Assembly: GCF_004358665.1 (NCBI RefSeq)
Contig: NZ_SMZR01000001.1
Location: forward strand, 1,054,001 to 1,118,000
DNA: 64,000 bases
Reading direction: 5' to 3'
From: Jeotgalibacillus sp. S-D1
Lineage (GTDB): Bacteria; Bacillota; Bacilli; Bacillales; Jeotgalibacillaceae
The translations under genes and the position numbers were made by a program. Below, piece by piece: positions 43,628-53,349 of this stretch (its first letter is position 1; each line of letters starts with the position of its first letter). The notes under the pieces were generated by a model. The model saw nothing but the letters and a program-made list of their open reading frames with translations, was not told where the DNA came from and searched no databases.

Positions 43628-45295
43628 ATGAAGTTCGTGAAAAACGACCAAACCGCTGTGTTTGCCCTCGGCGGAATGGGTGAAATTGGAAAGAATACAT
43701 ATGGTGTTCAATTCCAAGATGAAATTATTTTAATTGATGCAGGAATAAAATTTCCTGAAGACGACCTGCTGGGGATTGACTATGTAATACCCGATTACAC
43801 ATACCTTGAAAAAAATGTTGATAAGATTAAAGGCCTTTTTATCACCCACGGCCACGAAGACCATATTGGAGGTATTCCCTATCTTCTTAGAAAAGTTAAT
43901 ATTCCTGTTTATGGCGGAAAGTTAGCCCTCGGTCTGTTAAAAAACAAACTTGAAGAACACGGATTATTACGTAACACCACGCTGCATCCGATTGGTGAAG
44001 ATGATGTAATTAAGTTCAGAAAAACAGCTGTAAGCTTTTTCAGAACAACTCACAGCATACCTGATTCCTATGGGATAGTTGTTAAAACCCCGCCGGGCAA
44101 TATCGTTCATACTGGTGATTTTAAATTTGATTTCACGCCTGTAGGTGAACCTGCAAACCTTGCAAAAATGGCCGAAATAGGAAAAGAAGGTGTTCTTGCT
44201 CTTCTTTCTGACAGCACCAACAGTGAAGTGCCTAACTTTACATTGTCTGAACGTAAAGTTGGGGAGAGCATTGAAGATATTTTCCGCAAAGTAAACGGAA
44301 GAATAATATTCGCTACATTTGCTTCGAATATCTACCGGCTGCAGCAGGTAACAGAAGCGGCTGTAAAGTATGGCCGGAAAGTGGCTGTATTTGGCCGCAG
44401 TATGGATAATGCCATTTCAATTGGACACGAATTGGGCTACATCAGTGCCCCAAAAGATACATTCATTGATACTCATACATTAAACCGGCTGCCTGCTGAT
44501 AAAGTTGTCATTCTGTGTACGGGAAGCCAAGGTGAGCCGATGGCTGCGCTGTCTCGCATTGCCAACAGTACGCATCGTCAAATTCAAATAATCCCTGGGG
44601 ACACCGTTGTTTTCTCTTCTTCCCCTATCCCTGGCAATACGATCAGCGTTAACCGTACAATTAATCTGCTTTACAGAGCAGGTGCAGACGTCATTCATGG
44701 ACCGCTAAATGACATCCATACTTCTGGACATGGTTCTCAGGAAGAACAAAAATTAATGCTGCGATTAATTCAACCTAAGTTTTTTGTTCCCATTCACGGT
44801 GAATACAGAATGCAAAAAACTCATGTAACATTAGCAGTTGATTGTGATGTTCCTGAAGAGAACTGCTTCGTGATGGATAATGGAGACGTGCTGGCTTTAA
44901 GCAGCGATCAGGCAAGTGTGGCAGGCAAGATCCCTTCTGGTTCTGTTTATATCGATGGCAGCGGTATTGGCGATATTGGCAACATCGTATTGCGTGACCG
45001 CAGAATATTATCTGAAGAAGGTCTGGTGGTTGTAGTAGTAAGCATTAATATGAAAGATCACCGTGTAGCTTCAGGACCCGATCTGATTTCAAGAGGATTT
45101 GTGTATATGAGAGAATCCGGAGAGCTGATTCACCAGGCGCAATCATTAATTCATAAACACCTGAATAAAGTGCTTAACCGCAAAACAAATCAGTGGTCAG
45201 AAATTAAAAATGAAATTACACAGACACTGGAACCATTTCTTTATGAAAAAACAAAACGCCGTCCAATGATTTTACCAATCATCATGGAAGTATGA
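43628..45295 (+). CDS. rnjA: Ribonuclease J1
   Basis: This 555-residue beta-CASP metallo-beta-lactamase RNase has metal motif HGHEDH (His74, His76, Asp78, His79), a beta-CASP domain in the middle ([23 protein letters not shown]), [11 protein letters not shown] and a C-terminal domain. It is both endo- and 5'-3' exonuclease and central to mRNA decay and 16S maturation. It follows rpoY directly. Length equals B. subtilis RNase J1. Confidence 0.96.
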   Translation: MKFVKNDQTAVFALGGMGEIGKNTYGVQFQDEIILIDAGIKFPEDDLLGIDYVIPDYTYLEKNVDKIKGLFITHGHEDHIGGIPYLLRKVNIPVYGGKLALGLLKNKLEEHGLLRNTTLHPIGEDDVIKFRKTAVSFFRTTHSIPDSYGIVVKTPPGNIVHTGDFKFDFTPVGEPANLAKMAEIGKEGVLALLSDSTNSEVPNFTLSERKVGESIEDIFRKVNGRIIFATFASNIYRLQQVTEAAVKYGRKVAVFGRSMDNAISIGHELGYISAPKDTFIDTHTLNRLPADKVVILCTGSQGEPMAALSRIANSTHRQIQIIPGDTVVFSSSPIPGNTISVNRTINLLYRAGADVIHGPLNDIHTSGHGSQEEQKLMLRLIQPKFFVPIHGEYRMQKTHVTLAVDCDVPEENCFVMDNGDVLALSSDQASVAGKIPSGSVYIDGSGIGDIGNIVLRDRRILSEEGLVVVVVSINMKDHRVASGPDLISRGFVYMRESGELIHQAQSLIHKHLNKVLNRKTNQWSEIKNEITQTLEPFLYEKTKRRPMILPIIMEV

Positions 45296-45298
45296 TAA

Positions 45299-45333
45299 AA
45301 AAACCTTTGATCTTTTTAAGATCAAAGGTTTTT
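45299..45333. terminator. Bidirectional terminator between rnjA and ktrC
   Basis: A 16-bp stem AAAAACCTTTGATCTT (45299-45314) pairs with 45318-45333 around a 3-base loop, with A and T runs at both ends. Confidence 0.88.
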
Positions 45334-45342
45334 CTCTTTTAA

Positions 45343-46008
45343 TTACGAGCTTTGCATTACCCTTTTTTCAAATCGATTAATATCAGTGTCCGCTCCGATT
45401 ACGATCAGAATGTCACCAGCCTGTATTTCATCAGTGGCTTGAGGAGACACGATAATATCATCTTTTCGTTTAATGGCCACGATGTTTATTCCATATTGCG
45501 CCCGAATATCAAGTCCGATAATTGTGTTTCCTATTAGCAGATCGTTTGCTACAATTTCAACAATGGAATGTTCATCTGAGAGCTCAAGATAATCGAGAAC
45601 GTTATTCGATACAATATTATGGGCAATTCTTTTACCCATGTCCCTTTCAGGATGAACGACTTTATCTGCTCCAATGCGTCTTAATACTTTTTCATGATAA
45701 TCATTTTGTGCTTTTACTGTAATTTTTTTAACCCCAATTTCTTTTAACATCAGCGTTGTTAAAATACTGGCTTGAATATCATCGCCAATCGCCACAATAA
45801 CATGGTCAAAATTGCGAATGCCTAAACTTCTTAAAACCGATTCATCTGTCGTATCAGCCATTACCGCATGGGTTGCAATATTGGCGAACTCGTCAATTTT
45901 ATCTTCAAATTTGTCAATAGCCATTACTTCCATGCCCTGTTCGATTAGTTCCCGGACGATGCTACCGCCAAATCGGCCCAAACCAATTACAACAAACTCC
46001 TTTTTCAC
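45343..46008 (-). CDS. ktrC: Potassium uptake regulatory subunit KtrC
   Basis: This 221-residue RCK protein has an N-terminal Rossmann RCK_N domain (VIGLGRFGGSIV, about 1-135) binding ATP/ADP or NAD and a C-terminal RCK_C domain (about 140-221), the part that binds c-di-AMP in relatives. It gates a Ktr membrane subunit (KtrD or KtrB), which is not in this window. Start is GTG 46008. It lies beside rnjA as ykqB does in B. subtilis. Confidence 0.92.
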   Translation of the reverse strand: MKKEFVVIGLGRFGGSIVRELIEQGMEVMAIDKFEDKIDEFANIATHAVMADTTDESVLRSLGIRNFDHVIVAIGDDIQASILTTLMLKEIGVKKITVKAQNDYHEKVLRRIGADKVVHPERDMGKRIAHNIVSNNVLDYLELSDEHSIVEIVANDLLIGNTIIGLDIRAQYGINIVAIKRKDDIIVSPQATDEIQAGDILIVIGADTDINRFEKRVMQSS

Positions 46009-46076
46009 GCTAATTCCCCCATAAATTGTTCATATGATATTTATAATCTTACCATATTCCAATCAATGCATTACGT

Positions 46077-47090
46077 TTATTTCTTTCCTTTAACATAATC
46101 GGCATCGAATAGAAATAAACGCATAAGCAAAATCAGGGATGGGATCAGCAGCAGCAAACCTGCAATAAATACAATGACCAGCGCCGTTCCCATTGTTTCA
46201 TTCACAACACTTCCGGTAATTGTCACATATGGGTAGATAATATAAGGTAAATGAGATGCCCCGTAGCCGAAGAAGGCAAAGAAAAATTGAAGCATTACAC
46301 TTATAAATGAGAAACCATACATTTTTTTCTTATACATAAGAAAAGTGGCAATCATAAAGAAAAGCAGGGAAAGTCCAAACATCCACCAGATTCCAATTGC
46401 ATTCTGAAAATGCTCAGGGTTATGTTCTCTCAAAGCAACAAAGACCATTAAACTGGCTAAGATCGTAGGCGCACTCCAGAATAAAGAAAACTTTCTCAAT
46501 ATGACTCTCGATTCAATATCTTCAGCACGGTGTGCATAATAGGTAAGGAAACTTGCGCTTATATACAGTACTGAAACGATTGCAAGCGTTACAACACTCC
46601 ATGAATACGGGCTTGTAAAGAGCTCTTTAGCCAAAAACACAACCCCATCGTCTGTAACTTCGAGAAACCCGCCTTCTGATATTGTAAGAGCAGTTGACAG
46701 GGATGCCGGAATCAAAAGTCCGGTTGCTCCATATAAAAATAAGAAAAAAGTGTTATTGCTGGGTCCGTAATTGCCAAAGGCATAAAAAGAACCCCGAATA
46801 GACAGCAGGATAATTGCGATACTTCCCGGTATTAACAGCGCAGTACCCAGGTAATACGCGGTGTCCGGGAAAAAACCAACTAATCCAACAAAAAAGAAAA
46901 CAAAAAAGACATTTGTCACTTCCCATACAGGTGAAAGATACCTGCTGATCAATTTACTCATGATATGTTCTCTTTTGGTAATTCTCGCGTAATAAGCAAA
47001 GAATCCTGCACCAAAGTCAATAGCTGCAACAATTAAATATCCATATAAAAATATCCAAAGCACCGAAATACCTAAAACTTCTAAGCTCAT
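46077..47090 (-). CDS. cydB: Cytochrome bd oxidase subunit II
   Basis: This 337-residue, eight-helix CydB has the family start VLWIFLYGYLIVAAIDFGAGFFAYYARITKRE. It stabilises heme d binding by CydA. It follows cydA by 63 bp, a gap that holds a terminator-like hairpin. Confidence 0.94.
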   Translation of the reverse strand: MSLEVLGISVLWIFLYGYLIVAAIDFGAGFFAYYARITKREHIMSKLISRYLSPVWEVTNVFFVFFFVGLVGFFPDTAYYLGTALLIPGSIAIILLSIRGSFYAFGNYGPSNNTFFLFLYGATGLLIPASLSTALTISEGGFLEVTDDGVVFLAKELFTSPYSWSVVTLAIVSVLYISASFLTYYAHRAEDIESRVILRKFSLFWSAPTILASLMVFVALREHNPEHFQNAIGIWWMFGLSLLFFMIATFLMYKKKMYGFSFISVMLQFFFAFFGYGASHLPYIIYPYVTITGSVVNETMGTALVIVFIAGLLLLIPSLILLMRLFLFDADYVKGKK

Positions 47091-47116
47091 GAGACAACCT
47101 CCTTCTGCTAAATAAA

Positions 47117-47143
47117 AAGGTGAGGAAGGAAAACCCTCACCTT
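47117..47143 (-). terminator. Attenuator-like hairpin between cydA and cydB
   Basis: A 9-bp stem AAGGTGAGG/CCTCACCTT (47118-47126 with 47135-47143) is followed on the minus strand by TTTTTATTT before the cydB ribosome site. It could partly end transcription inside the operon. Confidence 0.6.
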
Positions 47144-47153
47144 ATTTAAACTC

Positions 47154-48491
47154 CTATATTTTGCCGTTTGGATAGCGTTTTTCAAGTTCAGCCTCAGGCG
47201 GTCTGTTTTTAAACATTTTGATTAAGACCGTTACACAAAATGTTCCAAGTACGCCGTACAGCAGCAGGAACATTGCAAGTGCTATTCCAACGTCACCAGA
47301 GGTTGTAGCTGCCTCATCAACTTTCATAATGCCTCTTAAAATCCATGGCTGACGTCCAATCTCCGCCAGGATCCAACCGCATTCAATCGCAATCATAGCT
47401 AAAGGACCGCTTGCTACAATTCCCCATAATAGTGGTTTATTCCATTCATTAAACCGTTTAAAGAGCATTAGAACGATAAACAATCCGGAGATGAAAAGTG
47501 AATACATCCCAATCATTACCATTATATCAAAAGCGTAATGAATGCCCAATGGCGGTCTTTCATCCTCAGGAAATTCATTTAGTCCAATTACTTCTGTATC
47601 AAAAGAGTTTCCAGACAAAAAGCTAAGCATTCCTGGTATCCTGAGAGCATTACTTACCTCGCCTTCCTCATTAATTGTTCCAAAAACCAATAAGTCTGCA
47701 TTAGACTCCGTTTCAAAGTGCCATTCAGCTGCTGCAAGCTTTTCAGGCTGGTGCTCAGCTAAAAACTTGGCAGATAAATCCCCTGCAAGCGCAGTTCCTG
47801 CAGCAAATATTAGTCCGGTAATCATTGTTAAGCGCAATGCTTTTTTATGATAGTCCTTTCCTTTTTTACGGACAAGCGCAAATGCGGCAATAGCGGCCAA
47901 TATAAACGCTGCCGTCATATAGCTGGACATCACTACGTGAAAAACTTTTGCCGGCGTTGCTGGATTAAACATAGCAGCTAACGGATCAATATTTACCGCT
48001 TCACCGTTTACGATATCGAATCCCTGCGGTGTATTCATGAATGAGTTAACAGATGTAATGAAAAATGCGGATAATGTAGACCCTATAACTACAGGAATGG
48101 TCAGTAACCAGTGTGCCCAGCGGTTTTTAAAACGATCCCACGTATACAAATAAATCCCTAAGAATATAGCTTCAAAGAAGAAGGCAAATGTCTCCATAAA
48201 TAGCGGCAGCGCGATGACTTGCCCTGCGAATTGCATAAAGCTTGGCCACAGCAATGACAGCTGCAGTCCAATCGCTGTTCCTGTTACAACTCCAACTGCT
48301 ACCGTAATTGTGTAGCCCCGAGCCCATCGTCTGGCAAGAACTAAGTAATGCGGATCATTTTTCTTAATTCCCAGAAACTCGGCTATCATAATCATTATTG
48401 GAACTCCAACACCGATCGTCGCAAAGATGACGTGGAAAAGTAAGGTGCTTGCAGTTAATATACGACTTAGCATGACGCTATCAAATTCCAA
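47154..48491 (-). CDS. cydA: Cytochrome bd oxidase subunit I
   Basis: This 445-residue catalytic subunit holds hemes b558, b595 and d. His18 (LLFHVIFATIGVG) fits the heme d/b595 ligand position, and the b558 His and Met lie in the conserved helices with GWILAEIGRQPWI. It has the short Q loop (about 260-330) typical of Firmicutes. It gives high-affinity quinol oxidation. Translation starts at TTG 48491 behind GAGGAGGG. A Rex-like site lies upstream. Confidence 0.95.
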   Translation of the reverse strand: MEFDSVMLSRILTASTLLFHVIFATIGVGVPIMIMIAEFLGIKKNDPHYLVLARRWARGYTITVAVGVVTGTAIGLQLSLLWPSFMQFAGQVIALPLFMETFAFFFEAIFLGIYLYTWDRFKNRWAHWLLTIPVVIGSTLSAFFITSVNSFMNTPQGFDIVNGEAVNIDPLAAMFNPATPAKVFHVVMSSYMTAAFILAAIAAFALVRKKGKDYHKKALRLTMITGLIFAAGTALAGDLSAKFLAEHQPEKLAAAEWHFETESNADLLVFGTINEEGEVSNALRIPGMLSFLSGNSFDTEVIGLNEFPEDERPPLGIHYAFDIMVMIGMYSLFISGLFIVLMLFKRFNEWNKPLLWGIVASGPLAMIAIECGWILAEIGRQPWILRGIMKVDEAATTSGDVGIALAMFLLLYGVLGTFCVTVLIKMFKNRPPEAELEKRYPNGKI

Positions 48492-48554
48492 TTGTTTTCC
48501 CTCCTCAAACTACTTACTTGCCTGTTAACATTACTATATCACTTCGCTAAGGCT

Positions 48555-48582
48555 ATTATAAAATATTAAGGTAGTTTGTGAT
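48555..48582 (-). promoter_or_regulatory. Candidate cydAB promoter
   Basis: TATAAT (48555-48560) with ATCACA (48577-48582) 16 bp away on the minus strand. The -35 overlaps a TTGTGA half-site (48576-48581). Confidence 0.5.
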
Positions 48583-48600
48583 GTTTTGAACATGAACTTT

Positions 48601-48618
48601 TTGTGACGAATTTCACAA
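48601..48618. promoter_or_regulatory. Rex-like operator upstream of cydA
   Basis: TTGTGACGAATTTCACAA has perfect 6-bp arms TTGTGA/TCACAA with the spacing of Rex sites in Firmicutes. Rex senses NADH/NAD+ and represses cyd genes. It lies about 110 bp upstream of the cydA start. Confidence 0.75.
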
Positions 48619-48663
48619 ACTTTCTTCATATTTCTCTTTCTTAATCATTTACCAAAATAAAAA

Positions 48664-48700
48664 AGTCAAAACCTGCCCTTATTAAAAGGAGGTTTTGACT
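48664..48700 (-). terminator. Terminator after the ABC exporter genes
   Basis: The stem AGTCAAAACCT/AGGTTTTGACT is preceded by an A-run (U-run on the minus strand). It lies 80 bp past the exporter stop codon. Confidence 0.75.
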
Positions 48701-48780
48701 GATATTTTTCTATGAGGAAAATCCGTTAATACCGTCAGAACGTTTGCTGTTAATAAGAATGAGTTTTCAAACTGATGCTT

Positions 48781-50601
48781 CTATAGAGCTTCAAGCATAT
48801 TGAATTGAGATTTAACTAAATCATGATAAATTCCACTCTGCATCATTAGTTTTTGGTGACTGCCGTATTCCATTAACTTTCCATGATCCAAAACGTAGAT
48901 ACAATCAGCGTCTCTAATTGTTGACAGGCGATGGGCAATAATAATTGCTGTCCTTCCCCTCAGTAATGTTTTTAGTGCTTTTTGTATTTGCACTTCTGTT
49001 TCAGTGTCAATAGAAGCAGTGGCTTCATCGAGTATAATAATTCTCGGATCTGCAAGCAAAGCTCTGGCAAACGATATGAGCTGTCTCTCTCCTACCGATA
49101 AGATATTGCCTCTTTCCTCTACCTCAGTGTCATAGCCCTTAGGAAGCTTCTCTATAAAGTCATTTGCGCCAATCGCTTTTGCAGCGGAGACAATTTGTTC
49201 ATCTGAAGCATGAGGATGCCCAAATCGGATATTATCTTTAATTGTTCCCGAAAAGATGAAGGTATCCTGCAGAACAATGGATATTTGGGATCGTAAGTTT
49301 CTTAAAGAAATGTCCCGAAGATCGTGACCATCCATTTTAATTTTCCCTGCAGTAGGATCGTAAAAGCGGGTAATTAAATTGGCGATTGTTGTTTTGCCTG
49401 AACCTGTATGCCCAACCAGGGCGATTGTTTCACCTGATTTGATATGCAATGAGACGTCATCCAGTGCTTTTCGATCACTGGAATAAGCAAAATTCACTTT
49501 TTCGAATTGTATATCTCCCTTTAGTTGTTTAATATTTAAAGCGTTCTTTTTCTCGGAGACATTTGGCTTTTCATCCAAAAATTCAAATATCCTTTCTGAA
49601 GAAGCCATCCCCATAAGCAGTTGATTGTATACCATACCCAGGCGGGAAATCGGCTCCCAGAACATGCCAAGCAAAAAAGCAAAGGTCACGAGTTCCCCCA
49701 ACTCCAGCTGTCCTGATTGAATTAACGAGGCTCCATGCCAAATCAAAATAGCTGAACCAACCGCATTAGTCATTTCAACCAAAGGTCTAAAAACCGCATT
49801 CTTTCTGGTAGCTTCTCTCCAGCTTTCAAAGTTTTCATGATTAATTCCGTTGAAAAATTGTGCATTTTCATTTTCCTGTGTAAATGATTGTGTTACCCGG
49901 ATTCCCTGCAAACTTTCATTTAAATGTGAATTTAATTTAGACTGTTTTAAACGGACCATCTGCCAGGAACGCCTTATCTGCCTTCTAAGCTTCGTTGAGA
50001 TAAAAAACATAATCGGCAATATGATCATAACCGCCAAGGCAAGCTGGGGAGAAATAGTAAAAAGAATGACGAAAATGCCAATAAGCATTAGAGCATCCAT
50101 TAATAAATTAATTACTCCATTTGTGAAAAGCTCCTGCAAAGAATTTATGTCATTCATGATTCTGACAAGGATTGAACCGGCTGATCGCTGGTCAAAAAAC
50201 CGATTACTCAGCCATTGCACATGAGTAAATAAATGTTTTCGCAAATCATAAATAACGCTTTGCCCCAGAACATTCATCCAGCGAATGCGAAAAATATTCG
50301 CAATGTAATTCACTAAATACAGCGCTGTAATTACACCCACCAAAATCATTAACAAATTTCCATTTTTATTTTCAATTGCATTGCCAATTACATAAATCCC
50401 AATGATGATTGGAATGACAAGTCGTATTACCGTCGTTATCAGCACTGTGAAAATGGATAATGGAAGCAGTTTTTTAGAATATGGTTTTAAATAACGCAAT
50501 AAACGCCATAACTGCGTCCAGTTAAAGGGTTTCTCTATCACCTGATCGCTTGAGTAGCGAAAGCGGTTCATAACCTGGTTGCTTGGAGCTTTTTTTTGCA
50601 T
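48781..50601 (-). CDS. ABC exporter half-transporter (YfiC-like), permease-ATPase
   Basis: This 606-residue protein has six membrane helices (about 45-320) followed by a nucleotide-binding domain (about 365-600): Walker A GHTGSGKTT, Walker B IIILDEATASID with the catalytic Glu, H-loop IIAHRLSTI. The signature is LSVGERQ rather than LSGGQ. Length and the N-terminal QVIEKPFNW resemble B. subtilis YfiC. With its 4-bp-upstream partner it should form a heterodimeric exporter of lipids or drugs; the substrate is unknown. It is not CydC/CydD despite lying beside cydAB. Confidence 0.85.
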   Translation of the reverse strand: MQKKAPSNQVMNRFRYSSDQVIEKPFNWTQLWRLLRYLKPYSKKLLPLSIFTVLITTVIRLVIPIIIGIYVIGNAIENKNGNLLMILVGVITALYLVNYIANIFRIRWMNVLGQSVIYDLRKHLFTHVQWLSNRFFDQRSAGSILVRIMNDINSLQELFTNGVINLLMDALMLIGIFVILFTISPQLALAVMIILPIMFFISTKLRRQIRRSWQMVRLKQSKLNSHLNESLQGIRVTQSFTQENENAQFFNGINHENFESWREATRKNAVFRPLVEMTNAVGSAILIWHGASLIQSGQLELGELVTFAFLLGMFWEPISRLGMVYNQLLMGMASSERIFEFLDEKPNVSEKKNALNIKQLKGDIQFEKVNFAYSSDRKALDDVSLHIKSGETIALVGHTGSGKTTIANLITRFYDPTAGKIKMDGHDLRDISLRNLRSQISIVLQDTFIFSGTIKDNIRFGHPHASDEQIVSAAKAIGANDFIEKLPKGYDTEVEERGNILSVGERQLISFARALLADPRIIILDEATASIDTETEVQIQKALKTLLRGRTAIIIAHRLSTIRDADCIYVLDHGKLMEYGSHQKLMMQSGIYHDLVKSQFNMLEAL

Positions 50602-50605
50602 TCCG

Positions 50606-52366
50606 TCACCTCATCTCCGGTTGAACTTTCATTTTCTGCTTTTGGTCTTTGTATTGAATTTCATATATCCGCTGGTATTGTCCATTTTCTTGAATGAGCT
50701 CATCATGCGTGCCTCTATTGGAAATACACCCATTCTCAAGAACCAAAATTTCATCAGCATGTTTTAAGGATGAAATCCTGTGAGCGATAATAAAGGTTGT
50801 TCTTCCTTTCTTTACTTCCCTCAATGCCTCTTGAATTTTAAATTCTGTTTGCATATCCACTGCGCTGGTAGCATCGTCAAGGATTAGTACTGTTGGGTCA
50901 AGACAGATGGCTCTTGCAATAGCGATCCGCTGTTTCTGGCCGCCGGATAACCCGAGACCTCTTTCACCCAGCATCGTATCGTACCCCTCTGGAAGTTCCA
51001 TAATAAAATCATGTGCCTGTGCCCGTTTAGCGGCACTGATAATATCCTCCATGGGTACATCCGGTCTGCCATAAGCGATGTTTGCCCTGATAGTGGAAGA
51101 AAACAAAAACGATTCCTGTAATACAAAACCAATATTCTTCCTTAAAGAATCAAGGGAATAATTTCTTACATCTTTTCCATCAATGAGAACTTCCCCGCTG
51201 GTCGGTTCATAAAAACGCGTCATTAATTGTGTGACACTTGTTTTTCCGGAGCCGGTTGCACCAATTAAACCAATCGTTTTACCACTGTCAACTTTAAACG
51301 AAATATTGTCCAGTGCTTTTTCATCTTCTTCTGTATATTGGAGGTTAACATTTTTAAATTCAATATTCCCTTTGCTGTTTTCCAGTACAACCGCATTCTT
51401 ATTATCCTTAATTGGTTCATTTGCCTCCAGGATTTCCAGCAGTCTTTCACCAGATGCTTTTGATTGGGAAAACTGATTAATGGTAAATCCAAGATTCATT
51501 ATCGGCCAAATAATGAAACCAACAAGACTGTAGAAGGCTGTCAGCTCTCCCGGGGTTAAATTGCCTCCTACTACCAAAAAACCGCCATAACCTAAAAGAA
51601 GTACAACGCTGGTATTGCCCAAAAACTCCATAAGCGGAAAATATTTTGCCCATATATCCGAAGTAAAAATATATTTGTCCTTGTAATCTTCATTTGAATG
51701 ATTGAATTTACCTATTTGATGTTCCTCTCTTGATAAAGATTTAACAGTATTGATACCGCTTATGTTTTCCTGGACATTCGTATTTAATTGTCCAAAAGAT
51801 TTTCTAACCTGACGAAAAGCGGGGTGCACTTTCTTATCAAATTTATAAGCTGCAACAGCTAAAAAAGGGATGGATAACATTGTCACGATTGTTAATGGAA
51901 CAGAATAATAGAGCATTATGCTTGTTGTAACGATTAATAGAAGAACAAGACGAATTAATTCAGCAAAACCAAATGACAGGAAGAATCGAAACATCTCAAC
52001 GTCAGCTGTCAATCGTGACATGAGATCACCTGTCTTTGCATTATCATAATATTGAAATGGCAGCCTCTGCAGTTTGGTATACAGTTTATTTCGCAGATCA
52101 TAAACGGAAATAATGCCAAATAAATCACCATGATATTGAGAGATATAGGTGGCTATCCCTTTAACTGCCATAATAACGATAAAACCGAGGGCTAAATAAG
52201 GAACTAAGCTGTATCGTTCTCGAATAATCACCTCATCAATCGTTAATTGTAAAATGACTGGATACACGACGGTGATAGCTGTCATGACAAAGAGGAAAAC
52301 AATGGATACAATAAAATGCTTTTTATGTGGCCAATAAAAGCCTTTAAGTTTTGAAAAAACGTTCAT
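50606..52366 (-). CDS. ABC exporter half-transporter (YfiB-like), permease-ATPase
   Basis: This 586-residue protein has six helices (about 15-310) and a nucleotide-binding domain (about 340-575). Walker A GATGSGKTS and signature LSGGQKQR are canonical, but Walker B reads VLILDDATSAVD, with Asp replacing the catalytic Glu. Such a degenerate site is typical of one half of heterodimeric exporters. It precedes the YfiC-like gene by 4 bp. The gene pair resembles yfiB-yfiC of B. subtilis. Confidence 0.85.
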   Translation of the reverse strand: MNVFSKLKGFYWPHKKHFIVSIVFLFVMTAITVVYPVILQLTIDEVIIRERYSLVPYLALGFIVIMAVKGIATYISQYHGDLFGIISVYDLRNKLYTKLQRLPFQYYDNAKTGDLMSRLTADVEMFRFFLSFGFAELIRLVLLLIVTTSIMLYYSVPLTIVTMLSIPFLAVAAYKFDKKVHPAFRQVRKSFGQLNTNVQENISGINTVKSLSREEHQIGKFNHSNEDYKDKYIFTSDIWAKYFPLMEFLGNTSVVLLLGYGGFLVVGGNLTPGELTAFYSLVGFIIWPIMNLGFTINQFSQSKASGERLLEILEANEPIKDNKNAVVLENSKGNIEFKNVNLQYTEEDEKALDNISFKVDSGKTIGLIGATGSGKTSVTQLMTRFYEPTSGEVLIDGKDVRNYSLDSLRKNIGFVLQESFLFSSTIRANIAYGRPDVPMEDIISAAKRAQAHDFIMELPEGYDTMLGERGLGLSGGQKQRIAIARAICLDPTVLILDDATSAVDMQTEFKIQEALREVKKGRTTFIIAHRISSLKHADEILVLENGCISNRGTHDELIQENGQYQRIYEIQYKDQKQKMKVQPEMR

Positions 52367-52507
52367 TTCTCTCCTCCTTTTGCATTTCAGGCATACTATT
52401 AAATATATCGGTTTTCGAAATAAAATTCCATATTTATTTTGAATTTTTTATCAATACAAATAATTCTAACTTTATAGTCCCGTTTAGAATACTATTTCTA
52501 AATAAAA

Positions 52508-52537
52508 AAAGGATCAGTCATAAGACTGATCCTTTTC
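52508..52537. terminator. Terminator after ykuU
   Basis: A 13-bp perfect stem AAAAGGATCAGTC (52508-52520) pairs with 52525-52537 around ATAA, with A7 on the ykuU exit side. Confidence 0.85.
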
Positions 52538-52549
52538 CCTCTATGAGTA

Positions 52550-53092
52550 TTACAGTGTTTTTTGTCCTGGTTTCCAGTTTGCCGGGCAAAGTCCGCCAGT
52601 TTGCAACGCTTGAAGTACACGAAGTGTTTCATCTACATCGCGCCCAATATTGTTGTGGAAGACAGTTTGATATTGAAGTTCTCCTTCAGGGCTGATGATA
52701 AACAGACCGCGAAGTGCAACTCCTTCTTCTTCGATTAACACGCCATAATCACGTGAAATTTGGTGGTTTGTATCTGCAGCCATTGGATAGTTAAGATCGC
52801 CAAGTCCATTGTCCTTGCGTTCTGTATTAATCCAGGCTAAATGCGTGTGAATTGTGTCAGTCGATACTGCAATTACTTCAGCATCCAAGTCTTCAAATTC
52901 ATCATAACGGTCTGACATTGCAGTAATTTCCGTCGGACATACAAAAGTGAAGTCCATTGGATAGAAGAAAAGCACCGTCCATTTATCATCTTTCATATTT
53001 TGCTCTAAGCTTACTTTACCAAATTCTTTGTTTGCGAGCACAGCGTCCATTTCAAAACGTGGCGCTTGTTTACCAACCATGCGTTCTGCCAT
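52550..53092 (-). CDS. ykuU: 2-Cys peroxiredoxin YkuU
   Basis: This 180-residue typical 2-Cys peroxiredoxin has peroxidatic Cys52 (DFTFVCPTE) and resolving Cys169 (GGLCPANW). It reduces H2O2 and organic peroxides in the cytoplasm, recycled by thioredoxin. I start at ATG 53092 (MAERMVG) with GGAGG 8 bases upstream. Its place between ykuT and downstream genes matches ykuU. Confidence 0.92.
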   Translation of the reverse strand: MAERMVGKQAPRFEMDAVLANKEFGKVSLEQNMKDDKWTVLFFYPMDFTFVCPTEITAMSDRYDEFEDLDAEVIAVSTDTIHTHLAWINTERKDNGLGDLNYPMAADTNHQISRDYGVLIEEEGVALRGLFIISPEGELQYQTVFHNNIGRDVDETLRVLQALQTGGLCPANWKPGQKTL

Positions 53093-53349
53093 TAAAAATC
53101 CCTCCAAATAGTTAAATCCTATTGAGCTAATAAAGCTCAATCAGTAAGAAATCTCACGAGTTAAATGATAATATATTCATGTTGCAGAGTCAATTTAAAG
53201 GCTTTGCATATGCCTATTGATCATGAGATCTGTGAAATCAGTGTCTCTCTTATTTTTTCCCCAATGTAATTTTCTATTCAATTCTCCGTTTTCTTCTTAT
53301 TAAATGGGGAAAAGAAAAACGAGCTTAGAGTAAAAGAAAGGATGATTTT

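Noticed and set aside
48781-52366. Reading the ABC pair beside cydAB as cydC and cydD
   Set aside because: Lengths (606 and 586), N-terminal sequence and the asymmetric ATP sites fit YfiC/YfiB-type exporters; a terminator and a separate cyd promoter lie between them and cydAB.
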